DNA of 64,000 nucleotides from Rugalucina vietnamica (GCA_964017185.1 OZ024882.1:35636488-35700487), one strand, 5' to 3'; shown: positions 10,651 through 20,510, counted from the first letter of the stretch. Notes: generated by a model not told the origin, from the letters alone. Program-made: numbers and translations.

Positions 10651-10777
10651 GGACGTATCCTGATGGAGATTGGAAACGCTCGAAATTTCCCGTGGTCACT
10701 TTGAGGTGGATTGCTGACCAGCCCTCGCAAAGTCCAATGTAACTGTATAAGCTTCGAAACTGTACATAATGTTTCAT

Positions 10778-12049
10778 TCAGTAATTCCAAGAAAAGTTTC
10801 GACCTATAGTTATAAATAGTTCCTCATTAAATGGTTTATAATACTGTTGCAGCCTCTTTCTGGTTACTTCAGACATTTGTGGATGTGGCACACCTTTTCT
10901 ATCAGGCATACAATTTACATCATCATTCTCCTTTAGACAGTAAAATCTTTTATCTGTACTGTATACAAAATGTTTCTCTGTTATAAAAGGTTGTAATCCT
11001 AGAAAGGTTTCAATATTTTGTAATTCCTCCACAGGATTTTTCACAAAATTATCACCGTCTATGACATGTATTTTATCTAATCCGTATATAGCTATCCATG
11101 GTTTCAGCCTTTCTACAAAACGTGACCATGAAAACAATTCCGACGTTTCAACGCTATATTGGTTATTGTTATTCATAATGGCAGCAACTGTGTCGTCAAA
11201 ATTGGATTGATTATTTTCCTTGCTTCTCATAACGTTCATCAGAAAATGTGACATCGTCCTTTCCACAGGTTCTTTTACGATAGCTAGTAGTTTAGTATTC
11301 GGTATGACCTCAAAGGCTTTCCCTGCCGTACCATTATTTGCTAGCTTATTCAGTCTAAACTGTCCTCGAGGCGTGCATTCTTTATTTTTCGTATACTCTT
11401 GTACACTTATTGTGGATTCTTCATTGAATTGTTTATAATTTTCTTCGCGCGTTTTAAAAACTTGCGGATGAATTCCAAGAAAATGATTCAGTGTTACTGT
11501 CCCGCATTTCTCGAATCCTATTGTCAAAATATCTGGCAGTTTTTTGCAGCCTAGCAGTCTTTCGTACATTATATCGACGCCTTCAATGTCCGCCATGGTC
11601 GTCACTATTTCGTGTTTATCATCTGTGACTGTCCTTGAAGATTTCGTATAAGAGATGTGTTTATTGGCATTCTTATCACCAGCTTTGTCTGCTCCTCTGT
11701 TCTCCTTATCATATCCGACAGTCTGAATATCTTCCAACGTGTAATTATTACGTCCTGCTATATGTTTAATATGAGCGATTTTTTTTAAATGATTGACATT
11801 TTCATCACCGTTTTCAGATATTGTTTCTGTAGTCACTTCAAAATGTTGAATAGTTTTTTCTTTTTCATAGGCGGATGCAGAATCTGATACTGTTTTGGTC
11901 GTTTCACCGGAAGAATTTCCTGGTTCTGATTCTAGAACAGTCCAACTGGCATACGTATATGTTCCAAATGTGTAATATACAATTATAAACATCACTGAGA
12001 AAGAGGTTAGAAATACAAACAATAAACGAAACACCCGTACAGTATCCAT
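10778..12049 (-). CDS. Heparan-sulfate 3-O-sulfotransferase-like type II membrane sulfotransferase
   Basis: A 423-residue intronless frame starting at the ATG at 12049. Residues 8-29 are a single hydrophobic segment after a short basic tail, the Golgi type II topology of carbohydrate sulfotransferases. Residues 35-165 are a polar stem. The sulfotransferase domain follows. The 5'-phosphosulfate loop is TIGFEKCGTVTL (176-187), the 3'-phosphate motif is IVKEPVERTMSHF (257-269), two cysteines (371, 380) bracket a loop, KGVPHP (385-390) matches the PAPS-binding KGxPHP of the 3-O-sulfotransferase/NDST group, and the end YKPFNEELF...GRNFSW is typical of that group. Family members transfer sulfate from PAPS to glycosaminoglycan. 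The usual HFFD segment after the P-loop is not conserved (TREENYKQFNE, 200-210), so acceptor specificity is uncertain. Single-exon, lineage-expanded sulfotransferases are common in molluscs. No clear promoter is seen. Confidence 0.9.
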   Translation of the reverse strand: MDTVRVFRLLFVFLTSFSVMFIIVYYTFGTYTYASWTVLESEPGNSSGETTKTVSDSASAYEKEKTIQHFEVTTETISENGDENVNHLKKIAHIKHIAGRNNYTLEDIQTVGYDKENRGADKAGDKNANKHISYTKSSRTVTDDKHEIVTTMADIEGVDIMYERLLGCKKLPDILTIGFEKCGTVTLNHFLGIHPQVFKTREENYKQFNEESTISVQEYTKNKECTPRGQFRLNKLANNGTAGKAFEVIPNTKLLAIVKEPVERTMSHFLMNVMRSKENNQSNFDDTVAAIMNNNNQYSVETSELFSWSRFVERLKPWIAIYGLDKIHVIDGDNFVKNPVEELQNIETFLGLQPFITEKHFVYSTDKRFYCLKENDDVNCMPDRKGVPHPQMSEVTRKRLQQYYKPFNEELFITIGRNFSWNY

Positions 12050-12287
12050 GTAGAACTGTGTCGATTATATATTAATTTAGAAAATATATCTAAAGAAATT
12101 AAAAAAAAAAACATGAACTAATCTTCAGATTAAACTTTCCTCATACTAAAACATGTTTTATGTCATGTTTATATTGCATTATCTGGTCTACCATACCGCA
12201 CTGTAAAGAAAATCGGATTTTAATCATTTTAATGGGAAATATTTTTATAGTTTGTTTTGTTAAGCATTATATACTGGACAATAATAT
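12050..12287. other. Upstream of sulfotransferase, no recognisable element
   Basis: AT-rich DNA with no clear TATA box or splice acceptor positioned for the minus-strand gene. It ends at an F2 element only about 240 bp from the start codon. Confidence 0.4.
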
Positions 12288-12738
12288 GAGGAAAACATGT
12301 CCGTGCAATGAATACCCCATTAAATCCCACTCTTACTCGGTAACCGCGAAGCTGATCAGCGCCTTTGTTTTCGCTACACGGATAGCACAATTCCTCTACT
12401 TTCTAAATCCAAAATTTCTAGCCTCTAACCATCTTCTGTGAGTGTACAGACCGGTTTGTGTCGGACCTGGTCGGAACTCCAAATTGTTGGTTTTCTCACG
12501 CACAGGCTCATATAATAAAATTGGGGTGTACAGGGGTATACCTAGTTTTCATTTTTGGTCCAAAACATAGATTGTGGGTACTCGCTATAACCGCCTCAGC
12601 GAGGTGTTTCTAACGTGTACCCACGATCAATGTTTTGAGAAAAAATAAGAAAAACAACAAAATATTTCTGATAAAATTTTCCATTCAGTTTAAAAAATCT
12701 CTGTATGTGCATGGGCAAGTTTTCGTATTAAAAGAATA
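12288..12738. mobile_element. F2 element interrupted by an F1 copy
   Basis: The F2 end 'aaaacatgtccgtgcaatga' (12292) is separated from the rest of F2 ('ggggtgtacaggggtatacc' at 12524, the central palindrome at 12567-12635, the end 'gtgcatgggcaagttttcg' at 12707) by an F1 copy at 12330-12515. F1 therefore inserted into an existing F2, which gives relative ages. Confidence 0.75.
12330..12515. mobile_element. F1 inverted-repeat element nested in F2
   Basis: Covers 'cggtaaccgcgaagctgatc' through 'tgttggttttctcacgcaca' and 'ggctcat'. One arm of the hairpin and the first terminus are missing. Confidence 0.75.
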
Positions 12739-12819
12739 AAATTTAACTAATTCCCGCGCATCAAAGGGTAAAACCGATGATAACAATTGCAGATATATAC
12801 ACTATGTGCAGAGAAATAG

Positions 12820-13956
12820 AGCAGTTCGGCTGAGTCACATTCAGGGTTGCTATTTGTGTTGCCCTTGAGGCCAAAAATAAACATCTTTGCATTTTCATTT
12901 TTCATGGTTTATAATCAGGTTTATATTACAGTGATAATTCTTTTGGTTCTCGCGTGTTTTCAAATTTCACCATAGTGGGTAATGGGAATAGGCCAGTACA
13001 GGCGCTTCAACACAGTGTTTTGGGCTGCTTAAATGAGATCATATGCAGCCTAGATAAGCCATTGTTCCATGCTGCAGTTAATTTGATACAATTAAACATG
13101 TGTGGTTGCATATGAAAATTTCGAGAAAACATTGACTGCAACTAACATTTAATTTCTAAGGTGCCTCTTTAAATGGGGCTACAGACTCTACAGACCATGC
13201 AAAAAAATATATTTGACCATATCAGCAGTCTTATACAATTTCTTGACAAGACCTTCAGACATGTTTTTACTAGTCCTCAGTCTGAAAAACAATGAGGCCA
13301 TTTTATCCTTGTTAATAGGAACCTGGCTTTAAACTTCAATTTTGAAAATAGGGGCTACGGACTCTACATAAAAATGATGATTTTTAAAGAAACAAGTGCT
13401 CTTCACTGTGAGGATAAATTCAACTTCCATTTATTCTAAACTTTCTTTTGCCTTCACAATGAAAGACTGGATACCAAAAAAACATGTTTTAATCATGGGT
13501 ATATATTTTTTGACCTGCCAAATAAAGACAACAAGAAAAATTGAAAAACATAACAAAAGTACAGTTTCACTTATTACGCCATATCTTTGTTATTTTTTGT
13601 CCAAACTGACCTCTGTAAAAAGTATATTACATGGTGCATATTTGCCTTTAATATTACATGAATATTGGACTTGACGTATTGTTGAACATAACAGCAAACC
13701 AGCTTAGAAAACAACCAAAATAAAAGTGCAACATCAAAACATGTCAAAAATGGTGAATTTTTGACATATATACCCTTGCTATAGCAAAATGTTGCATAAA
13801 ATATCTTATTGTTATATATCGCCAGAAAGCTTATTGCCTATGTGTTATGGTAAAATGAAAATATTTATTCTCGGATTACACCCCATTGAATTCTACGTGC
13901 ATAACATGACATAGCTGGTAAAAGCAACCCTGATGGTGACTCAGCCGAGTTGTACA
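12820..13956. mobile_element. 1.14-kb element with 35-bp terminal inverted repeats
   Basis: The ends 'cggctgagtcacattcaggg' and 'ttgct' (12833-12857) are mirrored by 'agcaaccctgatggtgactc' and 'agccg' (13924-13948). The 1.1 kb between has scattered short ORFs (the longest plus-strand one about 92 codons at 13396) with no family resemblance. Probably a non-autonomous DNA transposon. Confidence 0.55.
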
Positions 13957-14261
13957 CTGAACTAAATAAGCGCATTTGGTCACTGGTATAAACAAGGAAC
14001 ATCTTGGTAAAAACCAAAACATGAAAAACTTTGAAAAAATAATAAACGCGAAAATCGGGTTTTAAATTGTCGATAGTTAATGCTTTGCCGCCATATTTAA
14101 GGCATGAAGAATATGCCTACCTATGGAACGCCAAACTTGCGGCTGTCTGATGATAAGGAATAAAAACATTTGATTCCTTTTGGGTACTTTTTGCTGAACA
14201 TTTACATGGGAGTTAGCATGACTAAATAGCCATCATAATAATCGATGACAACTTTCTACGA
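13957..14261. other. No recognisable feature
   Basis: AT-rich DNA without open frames, repeats shared with the rest of the window, or RNA motifs that could be identified by eye. Confidence 0.4.
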
Positions 14262-14960
14262 AGGGCGTTCAAAAAGTTCGCGGAAAAGTGCCATCATATT
14301 CTTATTTTGTAAATCAGATGAATTAAACTATTACAGTACTCAGTATACAGCAAATTTTGCTGCTCTGGCATGAATACAATGTTAACAGTGGTTGCTATGG
14401 AAACCGTACATCACGATTACCGGCCCACTTTTGTTAATTTTTGCAAAAAGTCTATGTTAAATGATGACATTGCATTTGACAGTTAACCGTGCTTTTTTCA
14501 CCTAACTTAGTATGAGCAAAAGTCAGTATGTTTGCGGTAAGCACATGGCGTCATATAAGTCTGTGACGTCATTTGGGCGTCAAGCGGCCATATCGTTTAG
14601 TGGGTATGCCTAAAATGCGGAGGGAACAACGGTATTCGATAAATTGTGCGTTTGGAACGGACTATAAAAGAAAGAAACACTGCTAAGTGCAGAAAGCGCA
14701 TATGGCAACAAGAAAATTAAGAAAACGGCAATCAACATGTAGTATGCATGATTTCTACACGACCAGAAAAGCGTCCATGTCGACTACCGCAGGGTAACGT
14801 CAAATAACGTCATACTGTCGAAAATGATCGTCGTGATAGAAATGAGTAGAATTCGTGAAATTGTAGTTTCGGCACAATTCACCGCATTATACACACAGAA
14901 CTGATAATTAGACGCCCATATGCCAGGTAGATTCCAAAAATGCTTATGCTAGCCAACAAC
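14262..14960 (+). pseudogene. Decayed mariner-family transposon and transposase N-terminus
   Basis: Begins with a mariner-style terminal sequence, GGGCGTTCAAAAAGTTCGCG (14263). From about 14620, conceptual translation gives EQRYSINCAFG, the start of mariner transposases. From 14772 one frame reads RPCRLPQGNVK, ENDRRDR, SFGTIHRIIHTEL and then IPKML. This matches the helix-turn-helix region of mariner transposases in order and spacing. The frame carries several stops and needs at least one frame change between the two blocks. The catalytic domain and right terminal repeat are absent; the sequence ends near the foldback that starts at 15095. Non-functional relic. Confidence 0.65.
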
Positions 14961-15094
14961 GGCATGAATGCGTATACCATGACGTTGTTATGGCTTTGGG
15001 CCGGTTTTACTGTTGTTACCTTAGAAACGCACGTGATTTAATGCCTAATTGTTATCCGATTTAATTCAAATTTTGTGCATATGTTAACAATATG

Positions 15095-16320
15095 TTTATG
15101 TACAGCTCCTTTTCATAAGTTTAGTACATAGCGATTTGTTTCATAAGTATTAGCATAGCAGTACCAAATTTGAATCTTGGCAAAATTTTTATTGAGTGTT
15201 TGCAGATTTGAACGGATTTCGCTATGTTTAACCTTATACATAGAACTATTCACTGATTGTAACATTTTAGATTTTGATCGATCAATTTATAAATAGTAAC
15301 ACATTAAAATGACAGGCAAAATATCATAACTTCTGGGATACAAATATCAACTTTAACATTGATTTCATACACTTTAAGAAATATTTAACCAAAAACAGAT
15401 TATATTGTTACATTGGCATATCACCCAGAGGACTACACCTAACATAATATTTGATCTACCCTTGGTATATTCAAGTTTATTGAAGCTTGAAATATTGTAC
15501 CCTACTAGCCGTGGAACACCATAGTATACAATCAGTCAACGCGGTGGCGTAGTGGTAGAGCGTCGGACTCCGAATCTTGAGGTCCTGGGTTCGAACTCCA
15601 CAAGCGTCACCGTGTTGTGTCCTTGAGCAAGGCACATCTACTCCCTACAGTACTGGTTAAACCCAGGAAGCGTTGGCTCCGTCCCGACATGACTGAAAAA
15701 TTGTTGACTGGGACGTAAAGCCTCAACACAAACAAACAATCAGTCAACGTTTGATACGTAATAACACGTACAATCGTTTGTATTTACACATTACACTGGT
15801 CAAACAGTTGCATGGGTAAATATTTAATCCCAAGGACGGCGCTCGAAAAGGTGCTGTGATACAAAATGGCGAAAAGACAGTCCAAACAAGGTACGGCTGT
15901 CTCGTAGGATGCAAGATTTCAAGCTTCGATAACCTCAACTGAACACAGGGTAGACCAAATATTATGTAAGGTGTAGTCTACTGGACGCTCTGTTATTTCA
16001 TTGAAATAATAAATTTGTAGTTCAAACTTTCCTGTAGTGTGAGAAATCAATGTGAACATTGACATATGTGTCACAGAAGTTATGTTATTTCGTTTATCGT
16101 ATTTTATGTGCCATTATCTATTTAAAAATCGATCAAAATCTGAAGTGTTACAATCAGTGAATATTTCTATGTATTAGAATTGGCATAGCGAAATCCGTTC
16201 AAATCTGCAAACATTCAATAAAATTTTGCCAAGCTTCAAGTACAGGCACTGCTATGCCAATACTTATGAAACAAATCGCTATGTACTAAACTTTTGAAAC
16301 GGAGCTGTACACAATGCATA
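15095..16320. mobile_element. 1.2-kb foldback element with arms of about 415 bp
   Basis: 15095-15512 is the imperfect reverse complement of 15903-16320. Anchors include 'gtacagctcc' / 'ggagctgtac' at the tips, 'ttgcagatttgaacggattt' and 'cgctatg', 'gattgtaac', and 'aatatttgatctaccc' near the inner ends. The loop of about 390 bp contains a younger SINE. No transposase. Arm divergence (roughly 15-20%) indicates an old insertion. Confidence 0.75.
15528..15749 (+). mobile_element. S2 tRNA-derived SINE with 14-bp target duplication
   Basis: The body at 15542-15735 is flanked by ACAATCAGTCAACG (15528-15541 and 15736-15749). The head reads like a tRNA: A box TGGCGTAGTGGTAGAGCG, B box GGTTCGAACTCC. 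After it come 'gtgtccttgagcaaggcac', 'cccaggaagcgttggctcc' and the tail 'gactgggacgtaaagcctca', then (ACAA)n. The intact TSD and polymerase III boxes mean a relatively recent LINE-mobilised insertion. Confidence 0.9.
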
Positions 16321-16643
16321 GAGATCGTGAATTTCCCTTGAAAACTAACAATTTGGCAGCACTTTTCCTCGGACTTTTTCAATCCCCCTCGTATTTTTAT
16401 AATTGGATTCACGCACGTGTACATGCACTATGTCGTTTACTTCCACATTTTTTTAATATGTAGTGTGGCTAAAATGCTCTAAACAAAAAGATACTGCAGT
16501 TTAGGCTTCAACTTCTCTCTGAAACAGTTTATTCAATCGATAGCCATCAACATTTTCCCATGTATACAAGTGATCACACTGGAAGTAAACTAAGACTCCG
16601 TATAGCGAACTAATTAATAAACTGTTACGTATACGACATTATG

Positions 16644-16712
16644 CAATTGTTGCCCTTGAGTGAGGGTGAACAAATCGTCATGTCACCCTCACTCAAAGGA
16701 AACAATTGTTTT
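16644..16712. repeat. Palindrome around CCTTGAGTGAGGGTGA
   Basis: 'caattgttgcccttgagtga' and 'gggtga' is mirrored by 'tcaccctcactcaaagg' and 'aacaattg', forming a 69-bp hairpin with a 15-bp loop. It resembles a tiny MITE. 16321-16640 shows nothing else. Confidence 0.6.
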
Positions 16713-16756
16713 ATTATACCGAACCACTTTCAAAACAAATACGCGACATGCCACAC

Positions 16757-16976
16757 GACAAACGCATGTGACTACAAGTACAACTGCACATTTAGGCGAA
16801 TATGACGTCAGAGGGTAATATGATCATGAGACATGACAGAATAGCACCCTCCACGTGCACTGTAAACAAACGCATGTGACTACAAGTGCAGCTGCACGTT
16901 TAAATGCAGATATGACGTCAGAGGGTAATATGATCATGCGACATGACAGAATAGCACCCTCCACGTGACATGCTCT
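16757..16976 (+). repeat. 108-bp direct duplication with CRE and E-box motifs
   Basis: Two copies (from about 16761 and 16869) with few differences. Each contains TATGACGTCAGAGGG, 'taatatgatcatg' and CCTCCACGTG. TGACGTCA is the canonical cAMP-response element and CACGTG an E-box. Whether they regulate anything is unknown; no promoter or gene is adjacent. Confidence 0.7.
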
Positions 16977-17031
16977 GGACCAATCAAAATCCACACTCAG
17001 CCAATGAATATTAATGAGGTATAATAATACA

Positions 17032-17292
17032 TTATGAAAACTTGCCCATGCAATAAACATATATTTTTTGAGCTTTAAAAATTGAAAATTTTCAGCTGAA
17101 AATTTTTGATATTTTTCTTATTTTTGCTCAAAACATAGATTGTGGGTACACGTTAGGTTCTAACGAGTACCCACAATCTATGTTTTGGAGCAAAAATAAG
17201 AAAAATAGGTTTACCCCTGCATACCCCAGTTTTGCTATATAAAAGTGGGGTTCAAGGGGATATACATTACACGGACATGTTTTCGTAATGAA
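17032..17292. mobile_element. F2 inverted-repeat element, best copy
   Basis: F2 is about 260 bp. Its ends are CATTATGAAAACTTGCCCATG and CACGGACATGTTTTCGTAATG, imperfect TIRs. The centre is a near-perfect palindrome: 'catagattgtgggtac', a short GTTCTAAC-type loop, 'gtacccacaatctatg' (17136-17184). Around this are 'gcaaaaataagaaaaat', 'accccagttttgctatata' and 'agtggggttcaa'. There is no coding sequence, so it must be moved in trans. Confidence 0.8.
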
Positions 17293-17499
17293 AAAAATGG
17301 CGGATTTTGTTGGGAGCGAATCGGTTCGTAAGATTTGTTTATTCATTATGAGCTTCTCTTTTTTGTTTATCCACACAAAATATACGTTACGGACCAATAA
17401 ACGTATTATGTTTTTAGATTAGATGTATACTTTCTATAGGTAACGCCGCATTTAATTCTAATGCTAAAACGCAACTTTGAAGGGTAATTGGAAAACAAG

Positions 17500-17526
17500 T
17501 TTTTTTTTTTTTTTTTTTTTTTTTTT
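17500..17526. repeat. Poly-T tract
   Basis: A run of 27 T just before the F1 copy; 17293-17499 holds nothing recognisable. Confidence 0.85.
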
Positions 17527-17582
17527 GTAGGTTATCGTGAGGGAATGCCTATTTTGTGGCTCAAATTCGACAATTAATGATT

Positions 17583-17820
17583 TGAGCCTGTGCATGACAA
17601 AACCAACAATTTGGGTTTCCGACCAGGTCCAACACAAACCAGCCTGTACAGTCACAGAAGAAACCCAGAATCTTGAAAATTTGGGAATAAGTAGAGGAGG
17701 AAATGTACTATCCGTGTAGCGAAAACAAAGACGCTGATCAGCTTCGCGGTTACCGCGAAGCTGATCTGCGTCTTTGTTTTCGCCCATGCAAATTGTTGGT
17801 TTTCTCACGCACAGGCTCAT
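17583..17820. mobile_element. F1 inverted-repeat element, best copy
   Basis: F1 is about 240 bp. The TIRs of about 30 bp (GAGCCTGTGCATGACAAAAC, then CAACAATTTG / CAAATTGTTGG, then TTTTCTCACGCACAGGCTC) enclose the blocks 'ccgaccaggtccaacacaaa', 'ccagcctgtacagtcacaga', 'gtactatccgtgtagcgaaa'. A strong internal hairpin is formed by 'gctgatcagcttcgcgg' / 'ccgcgaagctgatctgc'. Sixteen copies or pieces occur in the window. No coding capacity: a MITE. Confidence 0.85.
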
Positions 17821-17922
17821 TTGGTTTCTTATTGCGAATATAGGCATTCAGATGATTTAAGACGATATCAACCAAATTTTTTTGTAAAGTGTCATTTGAC
17901 AGTAAAGTTATCCATATTTTTT

Positions 17923-18147
17923 CATTACACCGTATTCGACACCTAAATCAACACAACGAAGAACCAACTAAAACTTTTTAAATTCGGTTAAATAATATCA
18001 TTAAGACTATTTATGTTGTATTTCAAGTGATGTTGACGTTGTTACGTTGACGTTCTCTTTCATCTACCTATTTGTGTAATCCAAAAAATTTCACTTTTAT
18101 CTCAGAGTTGCTGATGACCTATCCTAGTAACGTGAGCCTGCTGGTTG
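17923..18147. repeat. Left terminal inverted repeat of the 4.6-kb element
   Basis: Starts near 'cattacaccgtattcgac'. An (ATA)n-rich stretch at about 18150-18200 begins immediately inside it and is absent from the right side. Confidence 0.75.
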
Positions 18148-18290
18148 CAATGATAATAACAATAATAATAATAATAGTAATAATAACAACAATAATAAAA
18201 CATTTCATGTCCTAGTTATGTCACTTTTTAGCCTTTAACTCATGCGCATTTTTTTGTGTTTCTTTATAATTTATTTACATTTTTCTAAAA

Positions 18291-18454
18291 CCTCTTTAGA
18301 TGAACCATTAGATGTTCATCTGTGTTCATACTTCCATGAACAACATTGTGTCACGCGACTTGGCGTAATCCAAACTTGACGTCAAAAACACGAATCTCGC
18401 CAATCTGATTGGACGTTGTAAACGTCGACGCCGTTCCACTGTTTGAACACACTG
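18291..18454. repeat. Internal unit of the 4.6-kb element, split by the LINE
   Basis: The same text ('aacctctttagatgaacc', 'attagatgttcatctgtg', 'gtcacgcgac', 'gccaatctgattggacg') reappears uninterrupted at 21258-21425. There it continues as 'cactgtgcgtagattctctg'. Here it stops at 'cacactgt', and 'gtagattctctgtttgctgg' resumes at 20761 after the LINE. Confidence 0.75.
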
Positions 18455-18455
18455 T

Positions 18456-20510
18456 TTAGATACACTTGTCAAAAAGTTGGAAAAAGATCATACATTTACT
18501 GAACTTGATTATAGAATTACTGAAGAAGAAATTAAAGTTGCAATTTCAAGTCTTAAAGCAAACAAAGCTGTAGGGTTAGATAGAATTTCAAATGAAATGA
18601 TTAAAGCTGGTAGTACATTTATGATACCATACATTAATAAGATTTTTAACTTGATATTTTCAACAGGGCATTATCCAAAACAGTGGGCTTCTGCTTACAT
18701 AAAACCACTTCTTAAGAAAGGCGATCCTAAATTACCTGAAAATTACAGGGGAATAGCTATCAACCCTAGCATTGCAAAATTATTTAACATCATATTAAAT
18801 AAAAGAATTGATAAATTTCTTACAGATAGAGATTGCATTGATTCATGTCAAATTGGATTTAGTAAGAATGCTAGAACATCTGATCATATGTTTGTTTTAA
18901 AATGTCTTATTGATAAATATGCGTCGTCTAATGGAAGCAAATTGTATTCATGTTTTATTGATTTTAAAAAGGCTTTCGACACGGTAATACATCCAGGTAT
19001 CAGATACAAACTGCTCCAGCTAGGCATAGGAGGTTGCTTTTATAAAATAATTGATAACATGTATTTGAATAGTACCCTATGCATCAAAGTTGGGGATGAA
19101 ACAACTGATTTCTTTAAATCAAGTGTTGGTGTACGACAGGGCGATGTATTGAGCCCTAATTTATTTAAGATTTTTGTTAACGATATTCCTAAATATTTAT
19201 CAGGCAGCATTGATGTTGTTGAACTAAACGGAAAAAATATTGATTGCCTTCTATATGCTGATGATTTTATTTTGTTTTCAAGTAGTTCTATCGGATTACA
19301 GCAAAGACTCAATTCCTTATCAAAATTTTGTAAGGACTGGTGCCTCGATGTAAATGTTGAAAAAACTAAAATTCTCATATTTAACAAGACAGGTAGGCTT
19401 TGTAATGAATCATTTGATTTTGATAATGCTCAATTAGAATGTGTTCAACATTACCGTTATTTAGGAGTATATTTCTCTGCTAGTGGAGTATTCAGTTACG
19501 GAATTGACGATATATATCAAAAAGCGTCTAAAGCATCATTTAAAATAACGAAATCGACTGCTTCAGCTGACCCGAGTATACAAACAAGCATTAATTTATA
19601 TGATCATCTGATAAAGCCAATAGTTTTGTATGCTTCAGAAATATGGGGAATTTTCAAGACAAATACAGCACGGTGTAAGAAAAATGACGATTTTTTGTTG
19701 GAAAGCATATATGCTGAAAACATTGCTGATAAGTCCCATATAAGATTTTTAAAATACATATTAGGGGTCAATAAAAATGCTTCCAATTTAGCTGTTTTGT
19801 CAGAAACAGGAAGATATCCGCTGTATATTTCAATTGTTTTATCTATAGTCAAATATTTACATGGACTAGAAAATGGTAATTCAGAATTGCTGCATCATGC
19901 ATATGTTGTTTCAAAAACACTTCATTTTCAGGGCGTTCAAACATGGTACTCATCAGCAATGTTCATACTAAAGGAAATGCAGCTTGATATATCTTGCCTC
20001 AGAAATATGACTCTATACCAGATAACTGAAGTTGTTAAACGCCGACTAATAAAAACCTTTTTAGCCAGCTGGGACAAGAAAAGAACCGAGGCCTTTATTT
20101 CAGGAAAATTAGATACATATTTTGGCATCAAAAAGGCCTTTGAAAGGGAACCATATTTATGTATGAGTAAATTTTCTTTGCGTAAGGCTCTTTGTAAACT
20201 TAGGATAAGTGCACATCAGTTAATGATTGAATTAGGCAGGTACAAGAAAAATAAATTACAGAGAGATGAAAGAATATGCAAAAAATGTGACACTGGTAAT
20301 GTTGAAGATGAGTTTCACTTCCTTTTTGAATGTTCAAATTACAACATTGAAAGACGTGATTTTTTCACTACAATTAACTCAAAAAACATTTTATTTGCAT
20401 CTATGACGAGTAAACAAAAATTTGAATGGTTATTTATTCAAGAAAATATCAACGTATTGGAAGATTTTGCATTATTCATAAACAACTGTTTTCAGAAACG
20501 ATCTGCATAG
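18456..20510 (+). CDS. Reverse transcriptase of a non-LTR retrotransposon, 5'-truncated
   Basis: A single open frame of about 680 codons with no start of its own; the first in-frame ATG-like reading begins around LEKDHTF at 18477. Numbering from 18477, the RT core is complete: LPENYRGIAI (86-95), IDFKKAFDTV with both aspartates (161-170), VRQGDVLSPN (219-228), and the catalytic box LLYADDF (258-264). Toward the C-terminus, ICKKCDTGN...DEFHFLFEC forms the CX2C...H...C knuckle found after the RT in jockey/CR1-type ORF2 proteins. The N-terminal APE endonuclease is missing. The frame is free of stops, so insertion is recent, but the copy cannot mobilise itself. Clade (CR1, jockey or relative) is not resolved by eye. 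Confidence 0.88.
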   Translation, partial: LDTLVKKLEKDHTFTELDYRITEEEIKVAISSLKANKAVGLDRISNEMIKAGSTFMIPYINKIFNLIFSTGHYPKQWASAYIKPLLKKGDPKLPENYRGIAINPSIAKLFNIILNKRIDKFLTDRDCIDSCQIGFSKNARTSDHMFVLKCLIDKYASSNGSKLYSCFIDFKKAFDTVIHPGIRYKLLQLGIGGCFYKIIDNMYLNSTLCIKVGDETTDFFKSSVGVRQGDVLSPNLFKIFVNDIPKYLSGSIDVVELNGKNIDCLLYADDFILFSSSSIGLQQRLNSLSKFCKDWCLDVNVEKTKILIFNKTGRLCNESFDFDNAQLECVQHYRYLGVYFSASGVFSYGIDDIYQKASKASFKITKSTASADPSIQTSINLYDHLIKPIVLYASEIWGIFKTNTARCKKNDDFLLESIYAENIADKSHIRFLKYILGVNKNASNLAVLSETGRYPLYISIVLSIVKYLHGLENGNSELLHHAYVVSKTLHFQGVQTWYSSAMFILKEMQLDISCLRNMTLYQITEVVKRRLIKTFLASWDKKRTEAFISGKLDTYFGIKKAFEREPYLCMSKFSLRKALCKLRISAHQLMIELGRYKKNKLQRDERICKKCDTGNVEDEFHFLFECSNYNIERRDFFTTINSKNILFASMTSKQKFEWLFIQENINVLEDFALFINNCFQKRSA

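Noticed and set aside
17464-17847. 127-codon minus-strand ORF
   Set aside because: Runs through the F1 element and a poly-T tract; translation of a MITE, as is the ORF at 34800-35036.
19040-19387. 115-codon minus-strand ORF inside the LINE
   Set aside because: Antisense shadow of the intact reverse transcriptase frame.
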